A DNA stretch of 64,000 bases from Lagopus muta (Eukaryota; Chordata; Aves; Galliformes; Phasianidae): NCBI RefSeq assembly GCF_023343835.1, contig NC_064437.1:50232972-50296971 (forward strand), in the 5' to 3' direction. This document shows positions 1 to 14,700 of this stretch, one piece after another. The notes below the pieces were generated by a model. That model ran no database searches and was not told the DNA's origin. It was given only the letters and a program-made list of their open reading frames with translations. Position numbers and translations under genes: made by a program. Every line of letters starts with the position of its first letter. Within the stretch, counting starts at the first letter, position 1.

Positions 1-3000
1 AACCAAATCATGCTGGACTGCAGTTTTCAGCCAGAGTTTTCCTGTGGCTTTGTGGCCTTGTCTTTATCCTACTAACAACTTCCTGTATGCCTTGCTCCTG
101 ATGCAAGCATCTGTCTGCAGCACAGAGGTGCTGCAGAGTAACACACAACAAATCACTTGACTCATGCACACCTTTAGCCTCTGCATTCAGCAATAAGACC
201 TGCATTTGCACACTGGCTTAAAGAGGAATGATTTCCATAGCAACAGTGAGGGTATGTGGGATTGTATGAATGCTGCCTCAGATAGCACATAAAGCACCTT
301 CTTATGAAATAACTGACTGCACAGGCACTGGAAAAACACTCACAATAGACTATGTGGAAGAAGTGTTGTGTAATGGTATTATTTGAAGCAAAAAAAACAT
401 TCCTGTTTTGTTTCAGGGATTACTTCAAAAAAATATATATATTTTTGCTATAGGGGATGAGGGAGTTCTGCTTTGTTTCTGTCAACTGTTAGTGAATGCA
501 GCTGGTATAAGATCTGATGTGATTGCTTCAGCAGCACAGCGGTGCTTTTCATGAAGATCCAAAGGGATTACCTGGGGTGGACATTGAGGCAAAGAAATGA
601 CAGCTTGGCCAAGGGGTGGGAAGCAGGCTGTACTGGTAGACTTTAAATGGGAGGCTGCATTGTTATTGCTGGTGGGCAGACAGGGAGGGAATGCTCTAGT
701 GCGTGGGGCTGCTGAGAAACAAGATAGGAAGTACATAAAGGAGAAAGTACTTGGGGTTTTATTTACATGCACATGCCTTTTTCACTTGTTGGGATTGTCC
801 TGCTGTTTTCTGTAATTATTTTTGCTGTTTCACTGCTTTGCTTTACATAGCCCTGTGTTCACAGTCCAGCCTGGTGGCTGGGCACCTTTGCCATGCTCCT
901 GAGGGGAAGAAGGGAGAAGTGCTCCTTGTGTTCTGCAGATCCAAGTGTGGTAGAACCTCAGCAGGGTAGGTTCTGCCTGCTCCTCATGAAGCTCCAGCAG
1001 CTGTGTCCCTGGGCAGGCAGCCTGCCAGCAGTGGTTTCCTGGATACGTGTCGCTGCAGCTCGTTATAAGGAGGATGAATAAGAGTAACTGTGCTGATTTC
1101 ATCATTTCCTTCACCTCCTTCATTTCCTTCACATCCTGCACCTTCAAAGAAAGCAATTTGGGATGGGGAAAACTGTATGTTTCAGATACTTGGTTTAACA
1201 TGTAGGCTGTCATAAATGTTAATAAATGTAACTGTTAGAAATCATGAATCCCATGTTGGAGCCAGATGATACAGGAGGTCTCTCTGCACAGGCTGTGGAA
1301 TTTCTGTACTTTCCACAAGCACATCTGGGTAGGCTTGGACATCCCATCTTTCTAGATATTTTTTTTTTCAAATTTTATTAATCGATTGCTTGCTCTGACA
1401 GAGCTTATTCACTTAAACTTCCATGTGTGCATGCCAATTTGGCAGCAACAGTGAGATTTAAGAGCATCTTGCTTGGGGGAGGGGTAAAGGGTGACATGCT
1501 AATTTCTAAGTGTTTTGTTCTTGAATAGTAAAGGCATGTGACAGCCATAGCTGGCTGTGGGCTCTGTGTGTGGAGATTTGTCTGCAAAGCAGTGGCTGAA
1601 GAACAACCTGGGCACTCTTTGCAATCCCACTTTGAGAAGGCATGTTCTCTAGCCCTAGTTCTCTTGCTAGAGAGAGATCCTAGAGCTGTGTCTTCACTTA
1701 GAAGAAAAGCAGGGCACTCAAAAGCAGATGTAGGATTTCTCCATGCAGTATTGAGGAAGGCAAACAGTGAATGCTGAGATCAGTGATGGTAGGATCTTCC
1801 ACCTCAACTGCCATTCAGTTTATACCTTGGGAGCAAAGAGCTATTTTCTTTTAATGGATATAATGTACCCCCAGCTTATGCTGTAAGAGGATAAAGCAAT
1901 CTCAACATGACCTTGGCAGGTTTGCATATACCCTAGGGTGAGAGAGTCTAGACTTCGTATCTACCCTGAACATCTTCATGCATAACTACGTACCCTGAAT
2001 GCTAGCATGTGAGGAGCACAGCTCTGGGGGCACCTTAGTGCCACCTGCAAGTGTGGTACGGCTGAATCACCTCTCAGTAATGCAGGCTGCCTTTGTCTGG
2101 AATTGGGTTATTGTCTTGCAAGTGTGAGTTTGTATGACTTGAAGTAAAAAGGCAAAAGATGAGGCAGAATATTACATGTGCTTGTGCAAGCACTGCCCTG
2201 AGGAAGGCAAAGTTCCTGAGATACTCCAATTTCTCTGTTTATCCAGAGGCTGTACCTAGCAGTGGGTACCAATCCAGAGTCACCACAAATGTATGACCAA
2301 GAAGGCTAAAGACTGGTAGCAAGGACAAACGGACCAAGTGCCTCGCCACTCTTCTGTTTTTAGATGTAGATGGACCAAAGGACCAAACTGGATGTGTTTG
2401 AGATGTGCTGGTCTGGTGCTTCCATAATGGGATGGGCTATGTCTCCCACAGAGGAGTTATGGGGAAGAAGTGGTGCATGTGATAGGTAACAGATGTACTG
2501 ACTAATCTAGTTGGAGTTCACTGTGAATAGTATCTAAAAAATCTGATGCTTGGTGGTTGTCTTCCCAACCCCCAGGGGAAACTGGACTCTTCAAGAACTT
2601 CAGAAATCTATCCTCAGCTTTGAAGAAACTTTAGCTTTCCTTTGTGATAGTGCTCACCCAGCTTTGGCTGTGGGCCAGGGAATCTGCAGGCTCATGCTTG
2701 AATCCAAATAGTATTGCCTGGTAGTTTAATTTTCTGCCACTGCAGGCCTGCAGATAGCTGTTTGGATCCAGTCATCTGCAGGAAAATGCCTTACAGAGTA
2801 TCTTTGAAGAGCTAAGCTGGTACCCTGTGGTGCTGCTGTTTGACATGAAAGAATTGCACCAATGGCTTTGGGGGGCAGTTTGACATGAAAACTCTTGGCA
2901 AGTGAGAACTGTATTATTAGCTCAGTGAGTGGAGAAGATGCTGAAGGCTGAGGAGTTGAGGGAATTTCTAGCAGCAGTGCTCAAAATGCTCAGGCCTCCC

Positions 3001-4857
3001 AGCAGGCTGGGCCTGCTGGTCTTGGCACCCTAGGAGCAAAAACTCAAGGCCTGTTCCTTCTGGACTGAGGACCCCATGTCTCTGCCAGCAGAGAAGAGGG
3101 AAAGGAGCTCCTAGAACAGCCACTGGAGAACTGCTCAGGTTCTACCAAGGCTCTGCTGTGCTGTGGTTGAATACTTGTTTGGTTAGCAGCCTTGAGGATG
3201 TGAAGCAGTTCAGCCTTGCAATTTGTTAAAACAACAGTCATCTTGTGAACAGAGCCTGAAGTACTGCATAGCAAGTGAGGCCTCTGCAAGGATGGGAGTG
3301 ATCCTCTCGCTGCACCCACAGTTAACATTGCTAATGCTTCTGCAGCATCTCGTTACTTATAGGCACAAAATCCCCAGTAGTTTTCCTATTTGTTTCAGGC
3401 ATTAGAGGGATGTGGTATCACTTCTAATAAGAGAAGATGCTGCAACTGTGTTTCGTTCTCAAGGAGTCTGGCTGCTTTTTGTAACAGTGCACAGTTCAAT
3501 ACTTCATATGCAGCAGGCACTGCCCTGCACTTTACAAAGGGCAGCTCTGCTCAGAACAGCCACTCCCCACTTACTCTTGAGCTCCAAAAGGTACTGGGCT
3601 GTTATCAGGGCTGCAGGCAGCACTCTGGTCATTTTGGGCACTGTCATGCATGGATGCGCTTCTGTTGTAGTGCTCACCCAGTTGTGTGCACCCATGCTCT
3701 ATCCTATGGTGCTGGAGATGCTGCTAGCACTGCTCTATCTTTGCCATAGAGCAGTTGTGTTTGTAGCCAATGCAGAATTGGGATTTTTGACTGTTTCTTA
3801 CAGTTAAGCTATCTCTATCCTGTCGAGTTGTTGCTCAAGTCTCCCATGGTCAGTAGGTTCACTTCAACATGCAGATTTGTGAAGGAGGTTAATCTTTCCT
3901 GTCTCCAAGATGTTGAAACAATTCTTCCACAAACTCACAAACACTCTCACAAAAAAAAGAGAACAATGCAACTTTTGACAAAACAAATTCCAAGAATGTA
4001 TCTTTGTGCTTAAATGCGAGCATAGCAGTATGCGTGTTCTTAGGGGGAAAAATCTACCAAAACAAATCATTCTCCTGAACAAGGAGGTAAGAACACTCAG
4101 CGTACGTGACTGTTAAATGTGCTTTCTGATGCTGGACTGGAAGGCACTCAGCTGGTAAGCTGGTGCAGGAACCTAGACAGAATAGAACTGAAGAGATTTC
4201 AATGGATCAACGTGCTTTGGTTATCAGAGCACTAAGCAGTCTGCTTCAGTCCATATATTCAGTAAAAAGAGAAGCTAACAGTTGATCCAGTCTGAAATTC
4301 TCAGAAGTTAAATGAGGTTCCTTAGGGGTGTCTTGATCTTCTTGGATGGATGTGGAGAGTATCTTTATCAAGGATATAAGCTTCAAGCTTATGCTTGGAT
4401 CAGCTCCAATGCTCTTTATCAGGCACAACTCCAAGCGTTACATTAGGGCGAGCAGTATGTTTGTTGTTTCCTGAAAGAAAGCACTCATTCATGCTTTTTT
4501 ATTTTTAGTTCTTTTTTTTTTTTTAGCGTGGCAAAATTTAGAGGGAAAAAAAGTAGAAAACATCACCTGGGAAAACTATTGTGAACAAGTGTCTAAAATG
4601 GGGGTGAGAAAAATGGGCGCACGAGGTGTCAGGGAAGTGGACTTGCTATTCATGATGCAAGACAGAGGAATTTAGATTCCCCCCAGTTTGTTTCAAGACC
4701 TGGTGGTTCATCATCTTGTTTATCAAGGGTGAGTCATTTCAAACAGTGAACAACTGGCTATGAAAAGATAGAAAAATTGGAAAATGCTTACCTTAGTCTT
4801 CATAATTGACCTGAAGCAGTTGATCAACTTCTTCCTTCTGTTCTCTGATTTCATGAT

Positions 4858-4889
4858 TTTACAGGGTTTTGAGCAAAAAACCCTGTAAA
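4858..4889. repeat. perfect 13-bp inverted repeat (hairpin)
   Basis: The left arm 4858-4870 (TTTACAGGGTTTT) pairs perfectly with 4877-4889 across a 6-base loop. The core CCCTGTAA then occurs once more directly downstream (about 4891-4898), giving a short direct repeat next to the inverted one. The stem is too short for a typical microRNA precursor. It may be the remnant of a small terminal inverted repeat element or a local replication slip. The structure is seen directly; its role is unknown. Confidence 0.7.
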
Positions 4890-6519
4890 CCCTGTAACCT
4901 AGAGTAAACCAAATGTAATGGGTAGAGGAAACACAGGCAGCGGCACTGCCTGGATGGGAGAGAAATGATAAATGTTTGAACGTGTGAAGGCCATCTCGCA
5001 AAATATTAGTGGGGAAATTGTGAATTTTTAAATGGAACTATTGAAATTAATTTGATAAAACCATAAGCAACTGCTTTCCTTGCTGATGTCTGTCTGGGAA
5101 CAGAACTCCCTGGGATGTTTTTCATCATTTTTCTAGATGTAGGCTTTTAGAGTTTAGAGATTATTGTGATTTGTGGTGTGGAAGGGATTGTTAACTTGTT
5201 TCAAAACACTTATTCTAGAATTTCTTGCATCAGACAGTACCAGATGTCTCATAACAAAGCAAGGTTACACATTTATATTGGACTCTTCCAAGGAATTCAG
5301 TGAAGTTTTATTGTTGCTAAATGTATAGGAGCCATCATCAGGCTTCAACTGTGAAACACTAGGGGGATTATCACCCTCCTCTGACCGCAGCAGTAATTGT
5401 TCGTAGCTTTCTAATAAAGCTCCCCTGCTATTATCATGTGAATAAGGTATGGTATTAAAATTCTGACAGTGATAATGAAAACAACTTGTAGCTCTTGTCC
5501 CCAGCTGTTGGCTACTGAGTAATACAGGATAAAATTTCTTGCTGCTGACCTTTACAAGGTGCTTCAGGTTCAATCCCAGTATTGCCAACTGCAGTAAAAG
5601 CCAGTACTGTTTGTTTTCAGGTCAGGCAGAAAGTCCATTTTATGGTAATGATATGAAGGTACCAAAATACCTAATTCAAGGTAGACAGATACTTGGCAGC
5701 TGCTTTTAATCTGTAATGGAGTCCTATCAGGTCATAGGACTCTCACAGAAATGCAGCAGTAGGCTGCTCTTATCCTGTTTTGATCATCTTTTTATTTTAA
5801 GACAATTTTATCATTCATATAAACAAGTAATTCTTACTTCTTGGCTTTTCCTACTATTTCCTTTGCTTGTTTATTTCTTTCATATTAGAGAGAAGGTGCT
5901 GGAATTTCCCTTCTTCTATTCCAAATATTTTTCATTTTCTACTTTCATTTTAAAATAATCCTGAGGCTAAGCCCGCTCTGAAGGTTCTAGTTTTTAAATT
6001 TCCAATAGCTCTAAGTTCCCCCAATGTGAGCTTATTCTCTTTGTCTCCATTACTCACAATTTTGAGTTTGCTATTGCACAGGTGGCAGTTTCCTTTTGTT
6101 CACTTTCCATCTTCCCCTTTGCCTACAGTGTATTTCATATAGCACCCAGCCAGCTCTTCATCCCTCTTTGATCATTGCTAAATCTCAGAGCCTTAACGTT
6201 ACTATCTTTCCACCTCCATTTACTTCAGAAGCTTAAATCCAAATCACAACCTAATCTAACCTACCTTTTTTACCTAAAAAACAAAGAATCATATACTTTT
6301 CCCTTCCTGTAGCCCTTCAGACCTTAAATATCCGCTGGGGTTGTACTTCTCTCCTCATTACTCTTGTTTTCATGCTGTTCTGAATTTTCTTCGAGCTTGC
6401 TCCTGTTGCTGTGCAGGACCCCCAAAGCCATTCAGATGTCCCCTGCAGGAGCAAGCTGTGCTGCTGCAGGATGCCTTCTGGAAAGCCTCCTGCGTGCCTT
6501 GACCTGAATTCCCATGGGA

Positions 6520-6556
6520 AAAAAGAAAAGAGGAAAAAAAAAAAAGAAAAAAGAAA
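6520..6556 (+). repeat. A/G-rich low-complexity tract
   Basis: This is a run of AAAAGAAAAGAGG followed by A-tracts broken by single G residues. It is simple sequence with no sign of an attached retroposed gene. Confidence 0.75.
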
Positions 6557-8681
6557 TTTCATCTCTTTATGGACAATTGTTCTTCATTTCTCACTTAAAT
6601 ACAGAAACGCAGTGGCAAGTATCTGCTGATGATAACTTTTTTTTTTTCCTGTCTAAAAGAAACAAATTCATAGCTCTTGTACAAATAGGATGTGGTGAAC
6701 ATCTTATGCTATGTGGTGTGCCACGTGAGCTCTTGAGTCTCTGGATTATTCCAGGATATAAACTTTGTCTATATATCAAGAAGTTTCCTCTGTTCTTCCA
6801 GTCTTCAGAGCTTTATATAACATAATACCTTTTTTCCATAAAACTCTATTAACCTTATTCTGAGTTTCTATTTCTGAATTGCATATTTGACTTGTCATGT
6901 GCAGAGGCTTGCTCAGGGAGCTCTTGGTTGGCACTTGTTAAATATGTTTGCAGATTAAATCCTAAATCCTGTTTTAGAAGAACATATTCATGTAGCCAGA
7001 GGCCATATGAATACCTAGATTAATGCTCATGAGGGTAAATAGCTTCTAATAGCTTTGTCTTTCTTGTTGTGCAAACAACAGTTGCCTTTCTACCAAGGGA
7101 AAGTACTGCAATAAACATAAAACACTAAAATATCCACAATTGGAAGTACTTCTGTCAACTAAAATTAGCTCTGTAGATGTGAGACAAAAATGTGAAGCAT
7201 TTTAATATCACTTACATATGATTGTTGGCATCTGTTCTTTAAAGTTGATATAAGATCCCAGCAAGTGCACAAGTGCAGGAAGTAGCTTCGTCTGCAGAGC
7301 CATGCTTGCTTATCTGCACGGTGGTGCACTCAGGGATCTATTCCTAGGGAGAGAACAGAGTTGATCCCAACTGAGGACGTTACACGGACTCAGCCCTGAA
7401 TCTGAAAGGAGACTCTATTTTTCAGGTCTTGAGCCCTGCCTCTATTAGAACCCTGAGCAGAAAGATAATGAGCGATCAGCATCCTAAGTGGAACATTTGC
7501 CTTACAAATTCATAGAGATGGGTGGGCAAGAACTGAGTATAGTGGGAAATTAGAAGAAGATGGAGACACTTAAAATAAAACTTTTGACTTAGTCCTGAAA
7601 GTAGAATACATCTTCTGCTACAGCTGCACCCACCTGTCTATCTTAATCTTTGCCATATGCACCGGTGGAGAAGAAGGAACATAAACTAAGAAACCACCTC
7701 AAATGCATACTTTGCCAGACTAAATAAATCGTATTTGGCTGTATGTGATGTCTTCCTGGGCCCTGCTTCCCCGTAAATGCTTTTCCCTCTGCTATCTGTC
7801 CTTGCACTGCTGTGTTCCCCATTAACATCTCCATGACAAGTCCCAGGCTGTTGAATTTGCTCTCACTTGAACCTCCTATACCTGATGACCATGCTTACTG
7901 TCACCCAGGAATAATGCTCAGATCACAGCTGGGTAAATCCCTTATGCTGCCCTTCCAAAACATTTAGTGTCCCCCAGTGGTGTCTTTGTATGTGCTTCTG
8001 TTCCATTCTGTCTCTGTGCTACTAGACTTTCTCATGCTCTGCTTTGAACTTCTTGTTGAGCAGCTCATAGTAACAAGGTAGATCTCAAGCTTACAAACAA
8101 GACAGGGGCTATGTACCAGTGGGTAGCTGTGGAAGTGCAGGTGGGACATCCTACGTGAGGCACAACAGCTCACTACAGCCCCTTGCCATAAATCAATCAG
8201 CTCCAGCTGGATGGGGAAACTCCACAAAACTCCCAGCACTGATTGTCTAAGAATAACGTGGCTTTAAATTCATTTCAGAGTACATCATGGCACTGTCGGC
8301 TTGTGTTGATACCTCCCTGAAACTGAAAGAAAGGTGCAAATTGGCTTTTGTGAACGGTCTTAAGCTCACTGCTACTTATATTCATTTACGTATTGCTCTT
8401 GTTTCTCTGCGGCTATCCTAGCACCTATACTTAATACCAGTGATATACTGAAACAGTGACTTTAAACAAGCATTTCAGAATCTGGGTAGAAAGCGAATAC
8501 TGAAAACGAAATGATAAGTAGTTTCCTTCTGAAAGATAATGTTAAGTGTTGCTTGTTTTGTGGCAACTGGAAAGTCGCTGGTTGGTAGTGTCCAATATAA
8601 AATACAACTTGTATTGTCATGTCGTGTGTATTTTTTTTTTTATGTTTGAGATGGGAGAGGAGAAAAGAGCAACTCTAATTG

Positions 8682-8762
8682 ATTCACAGAATCACAGAAC
8701 TTCCCAAGCTGGTGGGGACCCATAAAGACTGAGTTCAACTCATGGCAGATATAACTCTCCTC
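8682..8762 (-). mobile_element. CR1 LINE, short 3' tail fragment
   Basis: The + strand reads TTCACAGAATCACAGAACTT followed by a 'GGTGGGGACCC' stretch. This is the reverse complement of the CR1 3' end with its ATTCTRTG-type terminal octamers. Only about 80 bases remain, so it is severely 5'-truncated or eroded. The element points to the minus strand. Confidence 0.6.
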
Positions 8763-11700
8763 CTCTGCTCTCATCCCAGCACCAGCTGATACAGCTGAGA
8801 ATACAGAAAGAGGCTTATGGGCCACAAGTATGTTCCGAGTGATGGGGAGAAGGTATAAGCAGGAAATTTCAGCAGTGGTTGCTTTGGTTTTCTCTGAGAT
8901 TTGCAAGCATTTTTCCCCATTATTTTTTTTTTAAACCAAATTTCTTCCATGCAGTCCAGTACTTGAAGCACAGGTAAATATTTTATGAGTGGTACAAGTA
9001 GAAACAGAAGAGGTGGCCACTGAAAGACTTTGGTTTCTTTGTCTGAAAATTGTCATGCAGACACTAACTTAGATTCTGTTGGACCAATAGCCAAAAGTAT
9101 GATTTTCTTCAGCAGTAATCAATACCTATGTTTACTGCTTACACAAAGAACATGAAGCAAGAATACTTGAAAGATACAGAAGCAGCAATAAAATTACCGG
9201 TTTAACAGTTGTCCCACCTATGTCAAATAATTGAGTTTTCTTCAGATCCTTGCTAGCCCTGCAATTCGAGGTGGGAAAAGTATCTGAATCAACTGTCAAA
9301 AAGTATCTTCGTTGTTTTTGAAAGTCAGTAATTTCCACTAATCTCACCTTGATTTACTTTTAAATACCCTCAGTAGTGTGTGATAGTAACAACACCACTT
9401 ACTCTCAATGACTGAGATTCTCTGGGTTTCCAACTTTGTTTTCTATGTCAGGCAGCTTTTCCTGTTCCAAAACTACATTTTAATAAAATTCTTGTCTTCA
9501 CACTTGCACGAGTGTATGGCTTTTACAAACAGACTTCAGTAAGTTGAGAAGGTGAAAATTCAGACAGAACAGTAACTTTAGGAAATATTAAATTAGCATG
9601 TCAGCTCTGAAGGGAGGGTATTCTAATGAAATGGGATTTCATAAAATTCCTTTATAGGTTTTATTTGTGCCAGTAAAACTTGAGTTGTGGAGAAAAGGTA
9701 TCCCCGTTTCGTCCAATTACAGAGAAGTTACATCTTTGAGAAGTGCCAGCTCTACTTGGAAAGCTCTCCTGTTGTTGATAAACAATTACCCAAACACATT
9801 TACCCTTTTTTTTGAGTTATACAGATGTTAATAACAATGAAGGAATGCGTGGACTTGTGAAGGTCCTTGCAGCTGAAATACATTTTGCACCTTGGATAAC
9901 TGAAATTTACATTCTTAAACTGTGCATTGAGGATTTTCCCGTAAGTTGGTGTTATTTCTCCTATAATAGAGCCTTGGAGCCATTCCCCTTCGAGCACCAA
10001 CAAGAATTTCCTCCAAGCTCTGCAAGCTAAGGGAATAGGTTGCAATTAGATCTGCCTAAATAATTTGGGGCTTTGGGATCATTAGATGAAAAAAAAAGTT
10101 GGGTTGACTCAAAGTGAAATTCTCTTGATTTGTCAGTTAAAAATAATAATAATAATGATTTCCTTGTAAGTTAGCAACTTCCAAAACAAATGGGAACTAA
10201 ATGTCAAAATATTTGCCTTCCATTTTTTTTCCTTCTTGTCCATCATTATGCCCCACTGCGGCCCAATAGTGGATGTTTTCATCCTGTGGCACAGCCTCAG
10301 TCCCCAGTTTGTATCTTGTGACCCTGTAATAGTCTCAGCCCCTTCTCTCTCTGTGCTCTGTAAAGCACTCTTCTCGAAGAGAAGGACAACAGAAGTGTGA
10401 ACGTTCATGTATATGTAGATTTTTGTGGTGGAAATTGTTGTTTGCTTTAATCAGAGCTGGCTTTTATTTGAAAGAAAGGCTTTGTATATTCACTGGTATT
10501 GCTGCCAAAGTTGTAAAATGAATGATTCAATAATTTTTCTTCTTGTATTCTGATAATAACTGTGAAACAAGATAATGTGAGAAAACTACAGGCTTCCTTC
10601 CATGCTTAATTGTATATGTGGAGTATCTGACTTAATGAATTCATTAAAATATTTAATTTTTAGCTTTGCCCTTTCAGAAAGAGAGTTAAAATCAGAGAAC
10701 TTTGGTGAGGAATTCTATGAATTACATTATCACATCAAAATATATTAGCACTTATAAAAATATGGGTAAAGCAGAAAGAGAGTTTCTTGAATTGACTTTG
10801 TTGTATAAACCCCCGATGTAGAAGTGCTGCTTGTTGGTTTCCTGTTTAGATTTTTCTCAAAGTCTTAAAATGCACTTCATATTTCATGGAATCCCCTTTA
10901 GCAGAGGCTTACCATTGGTGTTAGGGAGGATGAATTCTCAGTTCCCTAAAGAACAGCTGCAAAACATCCTGAGTGTCTCAGAAAGCAACCCTTAACTTCG
11001 CTGTTCTGGTAACTTAAAGCCTGATGTGTGTCATCAGCTCGTAGTTTACTGCACACAGTACATCCAGTTGCACTGGAGGTGCTATCTCCTGTCTTCCTGG
11101 CAACCTGTTCTGCATCATATGTTCCTTATCAAACTCAAAACACAGCTTCCTCCCTCAGCTTTGGTCTTATCTCCTTTGCTCATTCAGCTTGAAGGCACCT
11201 GAAATGCAAGTTCATTGAGTTCTTTGCCGCTAAGGAGTGATACAAGAAAGGTCCTTTGGAAACAAGTCTGTAATAACATCCTGCAAGGCATGAGGTCTGG
11301 ACACTGTCCTGCTCAGCAGACCTGTTCTCATGCCTCTGGCTGCGGAAGAAAAAGCAGAAATCCCAAAGGACCTGTAGAACATGTCCTCCCCAACTTAACC
11401 ATTAGTGCGCTAATGCTAAATGGAGATACATTAATGTTGCCAACCAACCACATCAGGATTTATTTAATTTGTGGCCTAGCTTTGGTAACATAATTAAAAC
11501 ACACTATCCTCATTAGAAGAAAGGAAAGGTTTGTTGTACAAAAGACTAATTAGATTATTTATACCTTCAATGTCAAGAGCTTTAGAAATCAAACCAATAA
11601 GGATGTATAATTCATGAAAGCTTGTTTTCCTTTAACATGTAGTTACTAATCCAGAAAACAGCCACAAAATGGATTGCAATTTACCTTTGAGGAGCCTGTA

Positions 11701-14700
11701 GCTTCTCTTTTGTGGATTAAAGAAATTAAGTGGGCCTCATCAACTAAAAAAGCAGAAAAAATCACAGGGAAGAATCTAAACCACTTTCTCCACAAAATAG
11801 GAAAAATTATATTGCGCTCCTTTCAGCCCAGTTGATTATATACTTAGTGGTACTTTACTCCTTGCCACTCTTCCTGAAAATCCATGACTGTTTATCCCAT
11901 GTGGTCTCTAAAAAAGCAACTGCATAGTTTTATTGAAGTGATAATTTCTGTATCCTTGGTCTGTCAATTGCCAGTTCTTCTGGGATGTGAAATGCACAAA
12001 CCCCCAGCTATCTAGTATATTCCTACCACAGTGATCAAACACAGCCTTAACAGTCCGTACAGTGTGGGCTGTTTATTCTATTTAGCAAAGAATAATAAGA
12101 ATTAAGAAAAACACATAGTTGAGATATATCGTAAGATATATCGCTATTACCTTAGACTGTTTCCTATTTAGAAAGTGCAAGATTTCTGTCTTGATTTTAA
12201 TTGCATTATTAAAATTTGACTCTGCTATTGAGTTTTATGGCAGCTCAATCTGACAAGGTAAACAGAGAGACAGTGTCCAGTGATCAGAGACATAAATCAG
12301 ATGGAAGGTGCCTATTCAGTCATGTAACTCCATAGCAGTTCTGTCTTCTGGGAATGAAGTGAAGGAGTCCTAGTGATGCCAAAAGTAACTAGTGATATAT
12401 TATCTGATGACCAAAAGAAGACAGAAGCAGCTCTGGGCCAAATCTAGTGCTTTAAGGCAATTGATTTATGTCAGCCTACATTAGAGAATTTAATCCTTTA
12501 TGTTTGGATGACATCACATTGTAAAAGCATTTCCAGATGAAAACTCTTTTCCTTTCTTCCTCACCCACACTTAAACTGTCAAAAAAGAAGGGAATATCAA
12601 TGTTACCTAGCAAGTTTCTTATGGTTCCATTTTTTTTAATCTTCAGAATTCGAGGTATGTACAAACTGTGTTTTCACTGGCCCTGAGATGTGCAATTCTA
12701 GCACTTGCTAACGCCTTGGTCTCGCTAGAGAACATGCTTCAGCTGTCATACCCCTGCTCAGCTCCTCCTGGCCAGTGCTGCAAAAAAAACTCCTTGGGAT
12801 TGTGCTGCTCTTTGATTTTGGGAACTCCTTAAATCACTAGCAAAAACAAGACAATGAAACATTAACCTTATCAGATGCACGCTGTATGCTTAGAGCTTCC
12901 CACATCTGAGCATTTCTGAACATCCATGTGGAGACCTATGGGTGCTGGATTCAGGTCAGAGCATCTGACCTAGGCTGTGAGTCATGGAGGGTGACTGACA
13001 GGGTTTTCTCAGGGACAGGAAAAGAAAAGATAATGCAGTTGAGAAAAGATGTCTGAGAATTATTACAGATGCAGTTAGTGAATTGTTAAGTGCAAAGTGG
13101 CTCTCTTGTTGCCCTGAACTCTAAGAAGGAGAAGCTTTCTCTTGTTGATTTGCTCGGTGTATGTCCTAGTTATGCATACAGTGTGCTAGAGCTGGGATTC
13201 GAGCCAGCATTTGGTAGTTCCAGAAATCAAAGGCTTAACACTTTGACTCATTTACAAGTGCCTTATAATGACATTTGAGAATTTCTCTTTAGTCTGATAT
13301 GCTCTCACAAGGAGTTCTGTAGACCACTCGTATTAGGGCAGCAGAAATGACAAATGAGCCAAAAGAAGAGCCTCATTCAGTCTCTTCTTTTGAACCTGGA
13401 GTAGCACAGTCTGACTTGACTGCCTGTGCTCTCCAGAAAGTAATTACAGCTTTATTTCCACTACAAGTCTGAGTGAAAATTTGTTTCCTACTCAACACAG
13501 TAATGGTGAAAATCTTCTTAGGCAATACTGATCAGTGAGTTCAGCACTTCCTGGCTTCTATAAGAAATGAGGGGAGGAGAACATGGTTTCTTCCTCTTCT
13601 GTTTTCATATTTCAGGAAGGTTAACTGCACTACAGAAGCTGGCAGAAAGCCCTGGTGGAGCTAGTGAAGATGGGAGATGTGTTCAGTAAGTTGAAAGCAA
13701 GAGAACCAAGTGTGCTTCAAGGCTCTCTGTGTGATCCCTCAAACTGCATGGACTCGACACTGATATGGTGTTCTCCACAATGGCCTTATTTTGAAGCCTT
13801 TTTTAAAGTATTAAAATAAATTTGAGATACATCTCAGACGCTTTTTTTGAAAAGTGTTTGATATTGGCCTAACTCCCACTGTAGACATCAGGAGCTTCAA
13901 GTCACAGAATGGCCACCAACAAGCTCACCTGCATGACCAGCTGTGGTGAGGAAGAGCAGTCATACTGGGGAGCGAGGTGGTGGTGCCAACACTTCATCTC
14001 TCCAGTGCTTCAGTTACCTCTGCTCAAGAGAGGGTATCTCCTTCCCAGCGGAAAATGATCTGAGATATTTGGAAAGTGAATGGCTTTGTGAAAAAATGAC
14101 TCTCTTGACTAATACCCTTCTCATCAGTGTAACAGTGACTAAGATCTCTAAACTGGTACCTGTATCTTCTGGTATTACCTCAAAATCAAGGCCACAGATA
14201 GTAGACTTAAAACTATAACAGCAATGGTGTGACTGTCAGACTTAGTGACTTAGTCAGAAGCAATGTTACGACTGTGAGTGTACTTAGGGAAAAGTCTGGG
14301 CTCAGTAGCTGACTCACAACTTGATGTTCCTGTAGATGGCAGTGGTACATGTTCTGGACACAGGGCGCTTCCAAAAGCTCCCTTTCCTTCTGATGAAATG
14401 TGATTATAGCTTTTGCTGAGGTAAGAATAATTTCCTTGAATCGTGCTTTAGAAATGACAGCAGGTGGTGCGAGTGCTTACCTCATGCTAGCCGTCAGCCA
14501 CAAGTGGCCTTTTCTGAAGTTCCCTCTGAAAGGACAGGAGAAGACAAATGGGAACTCTGACATTGGCATAAAAGGACAGACCTTTATACAGTATTTATTT
14601 TTCAGTTGTTTTAATGTTACATATATAACTGTATATTGTGTAACCTCTGAGGCCACATTTGGACATCAGTTTGGACAAGGCTTACTTACATTCCCCATAG

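Larger units (their letters stand above)
1..8680. other. intergenic DNA, no gene recognised
   Basis: This stretch is AT-rich unique sequence. The open frames in it are short (mostly under 135 codons), overlap each other on both strands, and show no recognisable domain. The frames around 3390-3807 are hydrophobic and overlap in two registers, as expected by chance. I saw a 13-bp perfect hairpin at 4858-4889, which has its own entry, and an A/G-rich low-complexity run at about 6520-6556. I saw no repeat that I could name. Confidence 0.6.

Noticed and set aside
3390..3807. Two overlapping + strand frames of 119 and 131 codons
   Set aside because: They use different registers of the same DNA, have no domain, and lack splice or promoter context.
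13170..13270. tRNA-like B-box word (GGGATTCGAGCC)
   Set aside because: No matching A box, acceptor stem or cloverleaf could be folded around it.
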